A stretch of DNA of 64,000 nt from Knoellia sp. p5-6-4 (GTDB lineage: Bacteria; Actinomycetota; Actinomycetes; Actinomycetales; Dermatophilaceae). The stretch lies in contig NZ_JARGZF010000002.1 of the NCBI RefSeq assembly GCF_029222705.1, forward strand, positions 496,001-560,000, in the 5' to 3' direction. Below, one piece after another: positions 27,732 through 35,643 of this stretch; positions within the stretch are counted from its first letter, which is position 1; every line of letters begins with the position of its first letter. The position numbers and the translations under genes are program-made. The notes below the pieces were generated by a model, which was not told the DNA's origin, did not search any database, and saw nothing but the letters and a program-made list of their open reading frames with translations.

Positions 27732-28463
27732 TCAGCAGGGCATCTTGCCCATCAGGGTGGTGCGGGCATAGGCGCCCGAGGTGACACCGGCGCACGTGAT
27801 GTACCCGTAGAACTGGTCCGTCCACGTGGTCGTCGACCCCTTGCCGCCGACGAGGAAGGGTCGCCCCTGGGTGAGGCGGATGGTCCCCGGCGAGACGTAC
27901 GAGGTGGTGACGTAGCCGTCGACCGCGATGCTGATCGAGCCTGCCTGGCGGCTGCAGACGACCTCGTGCCAGGCCCCGTTGGCCAGACCGGTTCGCGTGG
28001 ACTTCACCATGAGGTAGCCGCCGGTGCCCATGAGCACGCAGATCGCTGTGCCGCCGTTGACCGGCTGGAGCGCGATCTTGTACTGACCGGCGTCGTTGCC
28101 CATGCCGCCCTGGATGACGTTGGGGTTGGACCCGGCCGCCACCTTGGAGGTGGCGAACACCGCGCCGAAGGCGAACTCGAGGTCGCCCGGGCTGAAGGTC
28201 GAGCCGCTGACCGTGCCGTAGGCCGGGGCGGAGTTGAAGCTCACGTAGCCGCTGCCCCGACCCCAGCCGCCCTTCATCGTGAGGTTCTGTGCGTCACCGT
28301 CGAGGTCGTCGACCTTGCTGCTGCCGGTGGGGACGCTGAACCCCCACAGTGCCGACGGGCTGGTGGCTGCTTGCGCCTGTGGAGCCGCCACCACCGCCGC
28401 GGGCACCAGTGCCGCCACGATCGTCGCCGCGGCAGCGGTCAACTTCTTCACCTTCGTGCTCAT
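27732..28463 (-). CDS. Secreted LamG/concanavalin-like domain protein (hypothetical)
   Basis: 243 residues. A Sec signal of about 32 residues ([20 protein letters not shown], cleavage near AQA-AT) precedes a LamG-like beta-sandwich: [54 protein letters not shown] and RPFLVGGKG are typical alternating strands, with a pair of Cys in the middle and two near the C-terminus. Such domains bind carbohydrates or proteins outside the cell. GAGGGGAA precedes the ATG. No catalytic partner gene is nearby, and codon use is slightly less GC-extreme than its neighbours. Confidence 0.7.
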   Translation of the reverse strand: MSTKVKKLTAAAATIVAALVPAAVVAAPQAQAATSPSALWGFSVPTGSSKVDDLDGDAQNLTMKGGWGRGSGYVSFNSAPAYGTVSGSTFSPGDLEFAFGAVFATSKVAAGSNPNVIQGGMGNDAGQYKIALQPVNGGTAICVLMGTGGYLMVKSTRTGLANGAWHEVVCSRQAGSISIAVDGYVTTSYVSPGTIRLTQGRPFLVGGKGSTTTWTDQFYGYITCAGVTSGAYARTTLMGKMPC

Positions 28464-28639
28464 TGCTGTTCCCCTCGTGTGTCCGGGATGGCAAAGGGCC
28501 CTCGTCCGTCCACGCTTCCGCGGCGTCCCCGTCGCCGCAGGCCCCTCTGACCCAAGCCACGATAGGTAGGACCGCGACGGTGCACGTCCCCCTTTCTGCG
28601 TAGGGGCTCTGGGCCAGATGGCGGGCGCCCGCGAGACGG

Positions 28640-28672
28640 CGGGCGGGCACTGCGCCCGTCAGCACCCGCCCG
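28640..28672 (-). terminator. Weak hairpin downstream of recX
   Basis: CGGGCGGG (28640-28647) can pair with CCCGCCCG (28665-28672) across a 17-base loop, ten bases beyond the recX stop. It could end the recA-recX message. The rest of the 218-base gap up to the LamG-like gene shows nothing else recognisable. Confidence 0.35.
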
Positions 28673-28681
28673 AGGGTGTCG

Positions 28682-29332
28682 TCAGTCGCGCTGGTGCTCG
28701 GGGGCGTCAGCGATGGCCTCGCGGATCACGGCAAAGGCCATCGACGACGGGTAGCCCTTGCGAGCGAGCATGCCTGCGAGCCGCCGGGTCTGGACGGCGG
28801 CGTCGAGGCCGTGCATCGTCCTGAGCTTCTTCTCGACCAGGGCACGCGCTCGCTCCCGCTCCTCCTCCGGGTCGATCTCGGCGAGAGTGGCCTGCGCCGT
28901 CTGCGGGTCGACTCCCTTCGTGCGCAGCTCGCGGGCGAGGGCTCGCGCAGCCAGCCCCCGGCCAGCCTGCTGCGACCGCACGAGCATCGCCGCGAAGGCC
29001 CCGTCGTCGACGAGGCCGACCTCGGTCATCCGGTCGAGCACGGCCTCGGCCACGTCGTCGGGGCAGTTGCGCTGGCGGAGCTTGTCCCTCAGCTGCTGGC
29101 GGCTCCTCGGCGCCATGGCGAGCTGGCGGAGCACGATCTGCCGTGCCACGTCGTACGGGTCCGGTTCGCCGTCTCGCCCCTGGAGGTCCTGCTCGGGATC
29201 CGGTGGCGTGGCGCGGCGACGGCGGCGCCTGGCCGGCCCGGCCGACCCCGGCGAGGCGTCTTCGGGAGGGCCGGACGTCGCGGCCAGGGCTGCCTCGAGG
29301 GCAGCCCTGGCCGCGTCCTGTCGCTCGCTCAT
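28682..29332 (-). CDS. recX: RecA regulatory protein RecX
   Basis: 216 residues with the helical repeats of RecX (VARQIVLRQLAMAPRSRQQL, VLDRMTEVGLVDDGAFAAML, GLAARALARELRTKGVD). The first 50 or so residues are a low-complexity Ala/Arg/Pro region. RecX caps RecA filaments and restrains recombination. It starts 25 bases after the recA stop and should be read through from the recA promoters. Confidence 0.92.
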   Translation of the reverse strand: MSERQDAARAALEAALAATSGPPEDASPGSAGPARRRRRRATPPDPEQDLQGRDGEPDPYDVARQIVLRQLAMAPRSRQQLRDKLRQRNCPDDVAEAVLDRMTEVGLVDDGAFAAMLVRSQQAGRGLAARALARELRTKGVDPQTAQATLAEIDPEEERERARALVEKKLRTMHGLDAAVQTRRLAGMLARKGYPSSMAFAVIREAIADAPEHQRD

Positions 29333-29357
29333 GGAGGTGCTCCGTGGCGCGGGTGGA

Positions 29358-30437
29358 TCAGAAGTCGACCGGGACCTCGGCCACCGGCTCAGCCGGCTTG
29401 TCGACCTGCGGGCCGATGCCGAGCTTCTCCTTGATCTTCTTCTCGATCTCGTCGGCGAGGTCGGGGTTGTCCTTGAGGAACGTGCGGGCGTTCTCCTTGC
29501 CCTGCCCGAGCTGGTCTCCCTCGTAGGTGTACCAGGCGCCGGCCTTGCGGACGAAGCCGTGCTCCACGCCCATGTCGATCAGGCCACCCTCGCGGGAGAT
29601 GCCGTGCCCGTAGAGGATGTCGAACTCGGCCTGCTTGAAGGGCGGGGAGACCTTGTTCTTGACGACCTTGACGCGGGTGCGGTTGCCGACCGGCTCGCTG
29701 CCGTCCTTGAGGGTCTCGATGCGGCGCACGTCGAGGCGGACCGACGCGTAGAACTTCAGCGCCTTGCCACCCGTGGTGGTCTCGGGCGAGCCGAACATCA
29801 CGCCGATCTTCTCGCGCAGCTGGTTGATGAAGATCGCGGTCGTGCCGGTGGTGTTCAGCGCACCGGTGAGCTTGCGCAGGGCCTGGGACATCAGGCGGGC
29901 CTGCAGGCCGACGTGGCTGTCGCCCATCTCGCCCTCGATCTCGGCGCGCGGCACCAGGGCGGCGACGGAGTCGATGACGATGATGTCGAGGGCACCCGAG
30001 CGGATCAGCATGTCGGCGATCTCGAGGGCCTGCTCACCGGTGTCGGGCTGGCTCACCAGGAGCGAGTCGGTGTCGACGCCCAGCTTCTTGGCGTACTCGG
30101 GGTCGAGGGCATGCTCGGCGTCGATGAACGCGGCGATGCCGCCCTTGCGCTGGGCGTTGGCCACGGCGTGCAGCGCCACGGTCGTCTTGCCGGAGGACTC
30201 CGGGCCGTAGATCTCGACGACGCGGCCGCGCGGCAGGCCGCCGATGCCGAGGGCGACGTCGAGGGAGATCGACCCGGTGGGGATGACCTCGATGGGCGGG
30301 CGGACGTCGTCGCCGAGCCGCATCACGGCACCCTTGCCGTGGTTCTTCTCGATCTGGCCCATCGTGGTCTCGAGTGCCTTGAGCTTCATGTCCTGGCTGT
30401 TGCCTGCGTTGGAGGCGGCCTGGTTCGGGCGAGCCAT
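29358..30437 (-). CDS. recA: Recombinase RecA
   Basis: 359 residues from ATG 30437 ([13 protein letters not shown]), preferred over GTG 30443 because AGGTG is then correctly spaced. Walker A is GPESSGKTT, Walker B is [12 protein letters not shown], loop L2 is [20 protein letters not shown]. No intein is present. RecA forms filaments on single-stranded DNA, drives recombination and triggers LexA cleavage. Two promoters are visible upstream: a PafBC-type one at 30525-30547 and a LexA-controlled one near 30607-30628. Confidence 0.99.
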   Translation of the reverse strand: MARPNQAASNAGNSQDMKLKALETTMGQIEKNHGKGAVMRLGDDVRPPIEVIPTGSISLDVALGIGGLPRGRVVEIYGPESSGKTTVALHAVANAQRKGGIAAFIDAEHALDPEYAKKLGVDTDSLLVSQPDTGEQALEIADMLIRSGALDIIVIDSVAALVPRAEIEGEMGDSHVGLQARLMSQALRKLTGALNTTGTTAIFINQLREKIGVMFGSPETTTGGKALKFYASVRLDVRRIETLKDGSEPVGNRTRVKVVKNKVSPPFKQAEFDILYGHGISREGGLIDMGVEHGFVRKAGAWYTYEGDQLGQGKENARTFLKDNPDLADEIEKKIKEKLGIGPQVDKPAEPVAEVPVDF

Positions 30438-30524
30438 CGCCACACCTGCTTTCTGTTCGTCGAGTCGGGCGCGCCTGCCTTCGACCCGGCACCAGTTCGT
30501 GTCCTCGAGCTGCTGTCGGGTCAG

Positions 30525-30547
30525 ACGCTAGGAGTCAGCACCGACAG
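30525..30547 (-). promoter_or_regulatory. PafBC-type (RecA-NDp, LexA-independent) recA promoter
   Basis: On the minus strand the sequence reads CTGTCGGTG, eight bases, TAGCGT. This matches the mycobacterial LexA-independent DNA-damage promoter pattern (TTGTCRGTG-N8-TAnnnT) in both sequence and spacing. It would give a leader of about 80 bases before recA. Control by PafBC is inferred from the motif alone. Confidence 0.7.
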
Positions 30548-30606
30548 CCGAACCGGCGCCGACCAAAGCGGTGGACGGCGTGACTGCGGAAGTGCTCCTG
30601 TGGACG

Positions 30607-30628
30607 AATCTAGCCGAACACGTGTTCG
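30607..30628 (-). promoter_or_regulatory. LexA (SOS) box with adjacent -10 upstream of recA
   Basis: The palindrome CGAACACGTGTTCG (30615-30628) matches the Gram-positive SOS box CGAAC-N4-GTTCG. Two bases further toward recA on the minus strand is TAGATT (complement of 30607-30612), a good -10. LexA bound here should repress this distal promoter until RecA is activated. Confidence 0.88.
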
Positions 30629-30666
30629 AAGTCTGCAGGCGCGCCGCGACACGCCGCAGGAGTGCC

Positions 30667-31116
30667 TCAGCGCCCTGCTCGCCGCATCGGCGTGTGCGGG
30701 ATGCCGTCCTCGACGAAGCCCCGGCCGCTGGGTTCGAAGCCGAAGCGGAGGTACCAGTCGACGAGGTGGGACTGCGCGTCGAGCGCCACCTCGCGCTCCC
30801 CCGCGACCTGCAGCGCACGCTCCACCAGCGCGGCGGCCAGCCCCTCGCCCCGGTGCGCCTCCCGGGTGGCCACCCGGCCGATGCGCAGGCGGCTGCCGTC
30901 GTCGAGCAGCCTCAGCGTCGCCACCGGCTCGCCGCCCCGCTCGACCCACAGGTGCCGGGTGAGCGGCTCGGTGTCACGGCCGTCGAGGTCGAGGTAGGGG
31001 CAGTCCTGCTCCACCACGAAGACCTCCGAGCGCAGGGCCCACAGCCGGTATGCCGTGTCCGACGGCAGCTCGGCGAAGGTCGCCACCCGCACCTCGTGGG
31101 TCACGTCACCAGCCAT
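30667..31116 (-). CDS. ElaA-like GNAT acyltransferase
   Basis: 149 residues from ATG 31116. WALRSEVFVVEQDCPYLDLDG is the ElaA-type N-terminal signature (written here from residue 25) and REAHRGEGLAAALVERAL is the acetyl-CoA loop region (R-G-E-G-L-A). The C-terminal VDWYLRFGFEPSG...EDGIPHTPM matches ElaA. The substrate is unknown. It overlaps the DUF427 gene by 11 bases, so the two are co-transcribed and probably coupled. Confidence 0.85.
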   Translation of the reverse strand: MAGDVTHEVRVATFAELPSDTAYRLWALRSEVFVVEQDCPYLDLDGRDTEPLTRHLWVERGGEPVATLRLLDDGSRLRIGRVATREAHRGEGLAAALVERALQVAGEREVALDAQSHLVDWYLRFGFEPSGRGFVEDGIPHTPMRRAGR

Positions 31117-31603
31117 GCGTCCCGGGGCCTCCCTTGAAGGGGCCGACGACCTTCGAGGTGACCCAGCCGCCGTAGAACCCGCCCGGCTGGGGCACGACCC
31201 GCTCCTCGTCGACGAAGCAGGCGTCGACGAGCGCGGGCATGACCGCGAGGTAGCCGGCGATGGGCAGGAAGGGCGCGGTCGGCTGCGGGTACCACCAGAC
31301 CGCCCGTCGCGCCACGGCGTCGCCGCAGACCAGGTCGCCGTAGGCGGCCTCGCCCTTCCACTCGCACACCGTCGACCCGGGCACCGGGCGCACCGAGCCC
31401 GGCAGGAAGCCATGGGGCGGCAGGTAGTAGGTGGGCGGGTGGCTCGTCTCGAGCACCCGGTAACCCTCGGTGGTGTCGGCGACGACCCGCCCTGCGAGCA
31501 AGACCCGCAGGCGAGCGGTGGTGCGCTCGAGCCGCGGGGGCCTCGGGTAGTCCCACACCGACTCCTGGCCCGGGCCGGGGACGAGGGGCTGGGGTCGGCT
31601 CAC
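31106..31603 (-). CDS. DUF427 domain protein
   Basis: 165 residues from GTG 31603. The core SHPPTYYLPP, CEWKGEAAYGDL and VWWYPQPTAPFLPIAGYLA is characteristic of DUF427, a small beta-rich family with no agreed function that may bind a small ligand. The gene is preceded six bases upstream by TAGGCT (complement of 31610-31615), giving a leaderless start. Followed by the GNAT gene in an 11-base overlap. Confidence 0.85.
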   Translation of the reverse strand: MSRPQPLVPGPGQESVWDYPRPPRLERTTARLRVLLAGRVVADTTEGYRVLETSHPPTYYLPPHGFLPGSVRPVPGSTVCEWKGEAAYGDLVCGDAVARRAVWWYPQPTAPFLPIAGYLAVMPALVDACFVDEERVVPQPGGFYGGWVTSKVVGPFKGGPGTHGW

Positions 31604-31691
31604 CCGGCCAGCCTAGGCGGCCCGCGAGGCGGCCACGCTGCCGGCCGTCACGGCATACCGCCTCCTTGCGCCCGTCGCCGCACGGCGACGG

Positions 31692-32522
31692 TCACGAGAG
31701 GAGCAGCTTCTCCAGCCGCCGCGCGGTGCCGACCACGCCGAGCCCACCGAGCGCCACGAGGTAGAGCACGTGCCACAGGACGCCGGGGTCGACCTCCCCG
31801 AGCATGAGCGCCCGCTCGAGCGCGACGCCGTGGTAGAGCGGCGTCGCCTGCACGAGCCACTGCAGCGAGGGCGGGTAGGTGGACAGCGGGAAGAAGGTGG
31901 CCGAGAAGAGGAACATCGGCTGGATCGCCAGCGTGATGTAGTCGAAGTCGACCCAGGAGCGCATGAACGTGGTGGCGAACATGCCCACGGCGGCGAAGGC
32001 GAATCCGATGAAGACCGCGGCCGGCAGGGCCAGCAGGGCCCACCACGACTGGACCGCCCCGGCCAGCAGGGCGACGAACAGGAACAGCGCCGAGTAGATG
32101 CCGCCGCGCATCAGCGACCAGGAGATCTCGCCGACGGCGATGTCGCGCGGCCCCATCGGCGTGGCCAGCACCGAGTCGTAGAGCCGGGCGTAGCGCAGCT
32201 TGAAGAAGACGTTGAACGTCGAGTCCATGACCGCGCCGTTCATCGCCGAGGCGGCCAGCAGGGCCGGTGCGACGAACTGGAGGTAGCCGACCTCGGCGCC
32301 GCTGTCGGTGACCACGGTCTGCACGAGCGCGCCGATGCCCACGCCGATGGAGAAGAGGTAGAACACCGGCTCGGCGAACCCCGTGACGAGCGCGATCCAC
32401 CCGTGCCGGAACGAGGTGATGTTGCGCTCGACGAGCATGCGGGCCAGGCCGGCGCCGGCCGGCATGGGCAGGAGCCGGGCCAGTCGGGAGGCCGCCCTCG
32501 GCGCGGTGGTGGTGGCGCTCAC
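31692..32522 (-). CDS. ABC-2 type export permease (second of two)
   Basis: 276 residues from GTG 32522 (GTGA overlap with the upstream permease). About six membrane segments, including FAEPVFYLFSIGVGIGALVQ, and the ABC-2 signature region GPRDIAVGEISWSL with FLFSATFFPLSTYP. It resembles NodJ/DrrB-type permeases and is similar to the neighbouring permease, so the two probably form a heterodimer. Export substrate unknown; drug, lipid or polysaccharide are all possible. Confidence 0.85.
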   Translation of the reverse strand: MSATTTAPRAASRLARLLPMPAGAGLARMLVERNITSFRHGWIALVTGFAEPVFYLFSIGVGIGALVQTVVTDSGAEVGYLQFVAPALLAASAMNGAVMDSTFNVFFKLRYARLYDSVLATPMGPRDIAVGEISWSLMRGGIYSALFLFVALLAGAVQSWWALLALPAAVFIGFAFAAVGMFATTFMRSWVDFDYITLAIQPMFLFSATFFPLSTYPPSLQWLVQATPLYHGVALERALMLGEVDPGVLWHVLYLVALGGLGVVGTARRLEKLLLS

Positions 32523-33370
32523 GTGACCAGCCTCCGGGTGAAGGAGCGGACGGCCAGCACCCAGCCGACCGCGACGAAGGTGGCGAGGACGAGCAGGTGC
32601 AGGGCGAGCCACAGCCAGTCGACCTCTCCGGTGGCGACCATGCGGCTGGACTCCACGCCGTGCCACAGCGGGGTGCACCAGGCGACGGGCTGCATCCAGA
32701 GCGGCAGCTGGTCAATCGGGAAGAACGTGCCGGAGAACAGCATCAGCGGCGTCATCACCCAGCGGAACAGGATGTTGAAACCGTTGTCGCCCTCCTGGCG
32801 GGCGGTGAAGGCGAAGATCGGCACGGTGAAGGCCATGCCGGTGAGCACCGCGATCGGCAGCGACAGCAGCGCCCACCACGACGAGAACCCGCCGAAGAGC
32901 GCCGCGACGCCCATGAAGATCGCCGTGGCGACGGTCAGGTGGCCCACGACCGACAGCAGGTGGCCGACGAGGATGTCGCGCACGCCCAGCGGCGTCGCCA
33001 GCATCGCGTGGTAGCCCATGTTCCACTTGATGTATCCGAGCACCTGGTAGGTGGACTCCCCCATCGCCACCCACATGGCCTGGGTCGCGACGATGGCGGG
33101 GACGACGAACTGCAGGTAGGGCGTGCCACCCACACCGCCGGCGCGGTCGTCGACGAGCGCGCCGAGGCCGAGGCCCATGGACAGCAGGAAGAACAGCGGC
33201 GACAGGAAGCGGCCGATGATGCTGCCGCGCCACGTGCGCCGGTAGACGGTCAGGAGGTACTCGAAGACCGCCCCCCAGCGCTCCGAGCTGCCCATCGGCT
33301 GCCGGGCACCGTGCTGGGCCCGGTCGCCGGGAAGCGGCGCGGGCTGCGCGGCCGTGGTTGCCGACGTCAT
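32519..33370 (-). CDS. ABC-2 type export permease (first of two)
   Basis: 283 residues with six predicted membrane segments (FLSPLFFLLSMGLGLGALVD, LVGHLLSVVGHLTVATAIFM and others) and the ABC-2 motif region TPLGVRDILVGHLL plus LMLFSGTFFPIDQLP. Its ATG shares one base with the ATPase stop (TGATG, 33368-33372) and its stop overlaps the next permease start as GTGA, so the three-gene exporter is tightly coupled. Confidence 0.87.
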   Translation of the reverse strand: MTSATTAAQPAPLPGDRAQHGARQPMGSSERWGAVFEYLLTVYRRTWRGSIIGRFLSPLFFLLSMGLGLGALVDDRAGGVGGTPYLQFVVPAIVATQAMWVAMGESTYQVLGYIKWNMGYHAMLATPLGVRDILVGHLLSVVGHLTVATAIFMGVAALFGGFSSWWALLSLPIAVLTGMAFTVPIFAFTARQEGDNGFNILFRWVMTPLMLFSGTFFPIDQLPLWMQPVAWCTPLWHGVESSRMVATGEVDWLWLALHLLVLATFVAVGWVLAVRSFTRRLVT

Positions 33371-34302
33371 CAGTCCACCAGCGTCCGGCCGGTCAGGTGG
33401 AGGAAGACGTCCTCGAGGGTCGAGCGCCGCACGAGCGACGACAGGGGCGCGATGCCGCGCGAGTGCACCACCGCGGCGGCCTCGTCGCCGTCGTCGGTGT
33501 AGACCAGCAGGCGGTCGGGCAGCACCTCGACCCGCTTGCCGACGCCCGTGACCTGCTCTGCGTGGTCCTTGTGGTCCTCGGCGTCGAAGCGCAGCTCGAG
33601 CACCTCACGAGTGGAGTACTCCTCGATGAGCTGCCGGGGCGAGCCCTCGGCGACGATCTTGCCGTGGTCCATGACGACCAGCCGGTCGCAGAGCTGCTCA
33701 GCCTCGTCCATGTAGTGGGTCGTCAGCACGAGCGTGACACCCGAGCGCTTGAGCCGGAACAGCCTGTCCCACAACACGTGTCGCGCCTGCGGGTCGAGGC
33801 CGGTGGTCGGCTCGTCGAGCAGCAGGATCTCGGGAGAGTTGATCAGCGACCGGGCGATCGTGAGGCGCCGCTTCATGCCACCGGAGAGCGGGTCCACCTT
33901 GTCCCGGGCCCGCTCGGTCAGCTGGGCGAAGTCGAGCAGCTCGGCAGCCCGCGACCGGACCTCCTTGCGCGACAGCCCGAAGTAGCGACCGTAGATCCAG
34001 AGGTTCTCCTCGACGGTGAGCTCCTCGTCGAGGGTGTCGCGCTGGGGCACCACGCCGAGGCGCGCGCGGATCGCCGGACCGTCGGTGGCCGGGTCGAGGC
34101 CGAAGAGCCGCAGCTCGCCGCCGGAGACCGGCGAGACGCATCCGACCATGCGCATCGTCGACGACTTGCCGGCACCGTTGGGGCCGAGGAAGCCGAAGGC
34201 CTCCCCCTTCCGCACCGCGAAGTCGATGCCGTCGACGGCGGTGAAGTCGCCGAACGTCTTGGTCAGTCCCCTGGCGCTCAGCAGGATGTCGTCCCCAGTC
34301 AC
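33370..34302 (-). CDS. ABC exporter ATP-binding protein (NodI/DrrA-like)
   Basis: About 310 residues. GTG 34302 is preferred over GTG 34311 because TAGCGT (complement of 34310-34315) lies exactly seven bases upstream of it, as in other leaderless genes here. Walker A GPNGAGKSS, signature LSGGMKRRLTIARSL, Walker B ILLLDEPTTGLDPQ, switch THYMDEAEQL. The C-terminal extension with LRRSTLEDVFLHLTGR is typical of DrrA/NodI-type exporters. Confidence 0.92.
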   Translation of the reverse strand: MTGDDILLSARGLTKTFGDFTAVDGIDFAVRKGEAFGFLGPNGAGKSSTMRMVGCVSPVSGGELRLFGLDPATDGPAIRARLGVVPQRDTLDEELTVEENLWIYGRYFGLSRKEVRSRAAELLDFAQLTERARDKVDPLSGGMKRRLTIARSLINSPEILLLDEPTTGLDPQARHVLWDRLFRLKRSGVTLVLTTHYMDEAEQLCDRLVVMDHGKIVAEGSPRQLIEEYSTREVLELRFDAEDHKDHAEQVTGVGKRVEVLPDRLLVYTDDGDEAAAVVHSRGIAPLSSLVRRSTLEDVFLHLTGRTLVD

Positions 34303-34346
34303 AGGCGCCACGCTAGCGAACCCCCGCGACAGTCCTCACCAGGGTT

Positions 34347-35384
34347 TCAGCCGCGGCGCGCCGCCTGCGACTGCTCCACCTCGCGCAGCAGGCTGCGGAC
34401 GAGCTCGCCGGCCGGCAGCCGCCGGAGGCGCTCGTGGCCGGTGCCGGCCCAGAGGTGCACGAGCTCCGCCTCCCCCGTGGCCTTGCCGTGGGCGCGCAGC
34501 GGCGCCGTCACGTGGTGGATGTGCGGGTATGCCGCGGGTGCGCCTGCGCCGTAGCCGTCCGTCCACGCGGTGCGCAGCGCGCGGGCGCTGCGGCCGGTGA
34601 ACGCCCGGGTGACCACGGTGCCCCTGCGGTGGGTGAGGGCGTGCACGTGCACCGGTGACGTGCCGGCCTCCGGGCAGGCGAGGAACGCCGTGCCGAACGC
34701 CGCCGCCGCGGCTCCCTCGGCCAGCACCTCGGCCGCCTCACGCCCGGTCATGAGGCCGCCTGCCCCCATGACGGGCAGGTCGGTGCGGGCTCGCACGGCC
34801 CGCACCAGCTCGCGCACCGGCAGCTGCTCCTCACCCGTGTCGACCGGTCCGCCACGGTGGCCGCCGGCCTCCCACCCCTGGGCCACGACGCCGTCCACCC
34901 CGAGGGCCTGCGCCCACTCGACCTCGGCGGGCTCGTTGAGGGTCACCCAGACCGCGACACCGGCCTCCTGGAGGCGTCCGACGACGTCGGCGGGTGGCCA
35001 CCCGAACGCGAAGCTCACGACGCTCGGTCGCGCCTCGACGAGCACGTCGACCTTGGCTGCGAAGTGGTCGTCGTCCCAGCGCGCCACGCCGAGCTCGACG
35101 CCTGCCGCAGCGGCCCACGGGGCCAGCCGCGCGGCATACGCCTCCGCGGCAGCGGTCATCGAGGGCTCGTCCGGCGATGGCGCGAACACGTTGACCCCGA
35201 AGGGTTTCGCCGTGCGCGAACCGAGCTCGTGCAGGTCGGACCGGAGGCGCTCAGGGGTCAGGTAGGCCGCGGCGAGGAAGGGGAAGCCGCCGGCCCCGGC
35301 GACCGCGGCAGCCAGCTCGACCGTGCTCGGGCCACCGGCCATGGGCGCCAGCACGACGGGCGCGTGGGGCCAGCCGGCAGTCAC
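34347..35384 (-). CDS. Nitronate monooxygenase family flavoprotein
   Basis: 345 residues of TIM-barrel NMO/2-nitropropane dioxygenase type: VVLAPMAGGPSTVELAAAVA at the N-terminus, QGWEAGGHRGGP (catalytic His region) and LPVMGAGGLMTGREAAEVLA with the FMN-phosphate glycine loop. It oxidises alkyl nitronates with FMN and oxygen, although several family members have other oxidase or reductase roles. Seven bases after the DUF3046 stop, so likely in one operon with it. It holds two octamer copies (34527 and 35132). Confidence 0.87.
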   Translation of the reverse strand: MTAGWPHAPVVLAPMAGGPSTVELAAAVAGAGGFPFLAAAYLTPERLRSDLHELGSRTAKPFGVNVFAPSPDEPSMTAAAEAYAARLAPWAAAAGVELGVARWDDDHFAAKVDVLVEARPSVVSFAFGWPPADVVGRLQEAGVAVWVTLNEPAEVEWAQALGVDGVVAQGWEAGGHRGGPVDTGEEQLPVRELVRAVRARTDLPVMGAGGLMTGREAAEVLAEGAAAAAFGTAFLACPEAGTSPVHVHALTHRRGTVVTRAFTGRSARALRTAWTDGYGAGAPAAYPHIHHVTAPLRAHGKATGEAELVHLWAGTGHERLRRLPAGELVRSLLREVEQSQAARRG

Positions 35385-35391
35385 GCCGCGA

Positions 35392-35613
35392 TCACTTCCT
35401 GGCGCGATGCTCGACGCCCAGGCGTCGCGACTCCGGCACGTCCATGTCGTCGCAGAGCGCCAGCCACACCGTGCGGGGCGACTCGCCCTGGTCGAGGGCC
35501 TGCAGCGCGGTCCTGTTCCCGAGGGCGCCGACGACGTGGTCGCGCGCCAGGGAGCCGGCGTAGGACTCGCCGAACTCGTCGTTCATCAGGGACCAGAACT
35601 TGCTCAGCCGCAC
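35392..35613 (-). CDS. DUF3046 protein
   Basis: 73 residues, MRLSKFWSLMNDEFGESYAG at the N-terminus and SPRTVWLALCDDMDVPESRR near the C-terminus, the full DUF3046 pattern. The family is actinobacterial and usually lies close to recA-recX; here it is about 5 kb upstream. GTG 35613 is preceded seven bases upstream by CAGACT. Function unknown. Confidence 0.88.
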   Translation of the reverse strand: MRLSKFWSLMNDEFGESYAGSLARDHVVGALGNRTALQALDQGESPRTVWLALCDDMDVPESRRLGVEHRARK

Positions 35614-35643
35614 AGCGGCGAGTCTGTCACAGGTGCGCGACCG

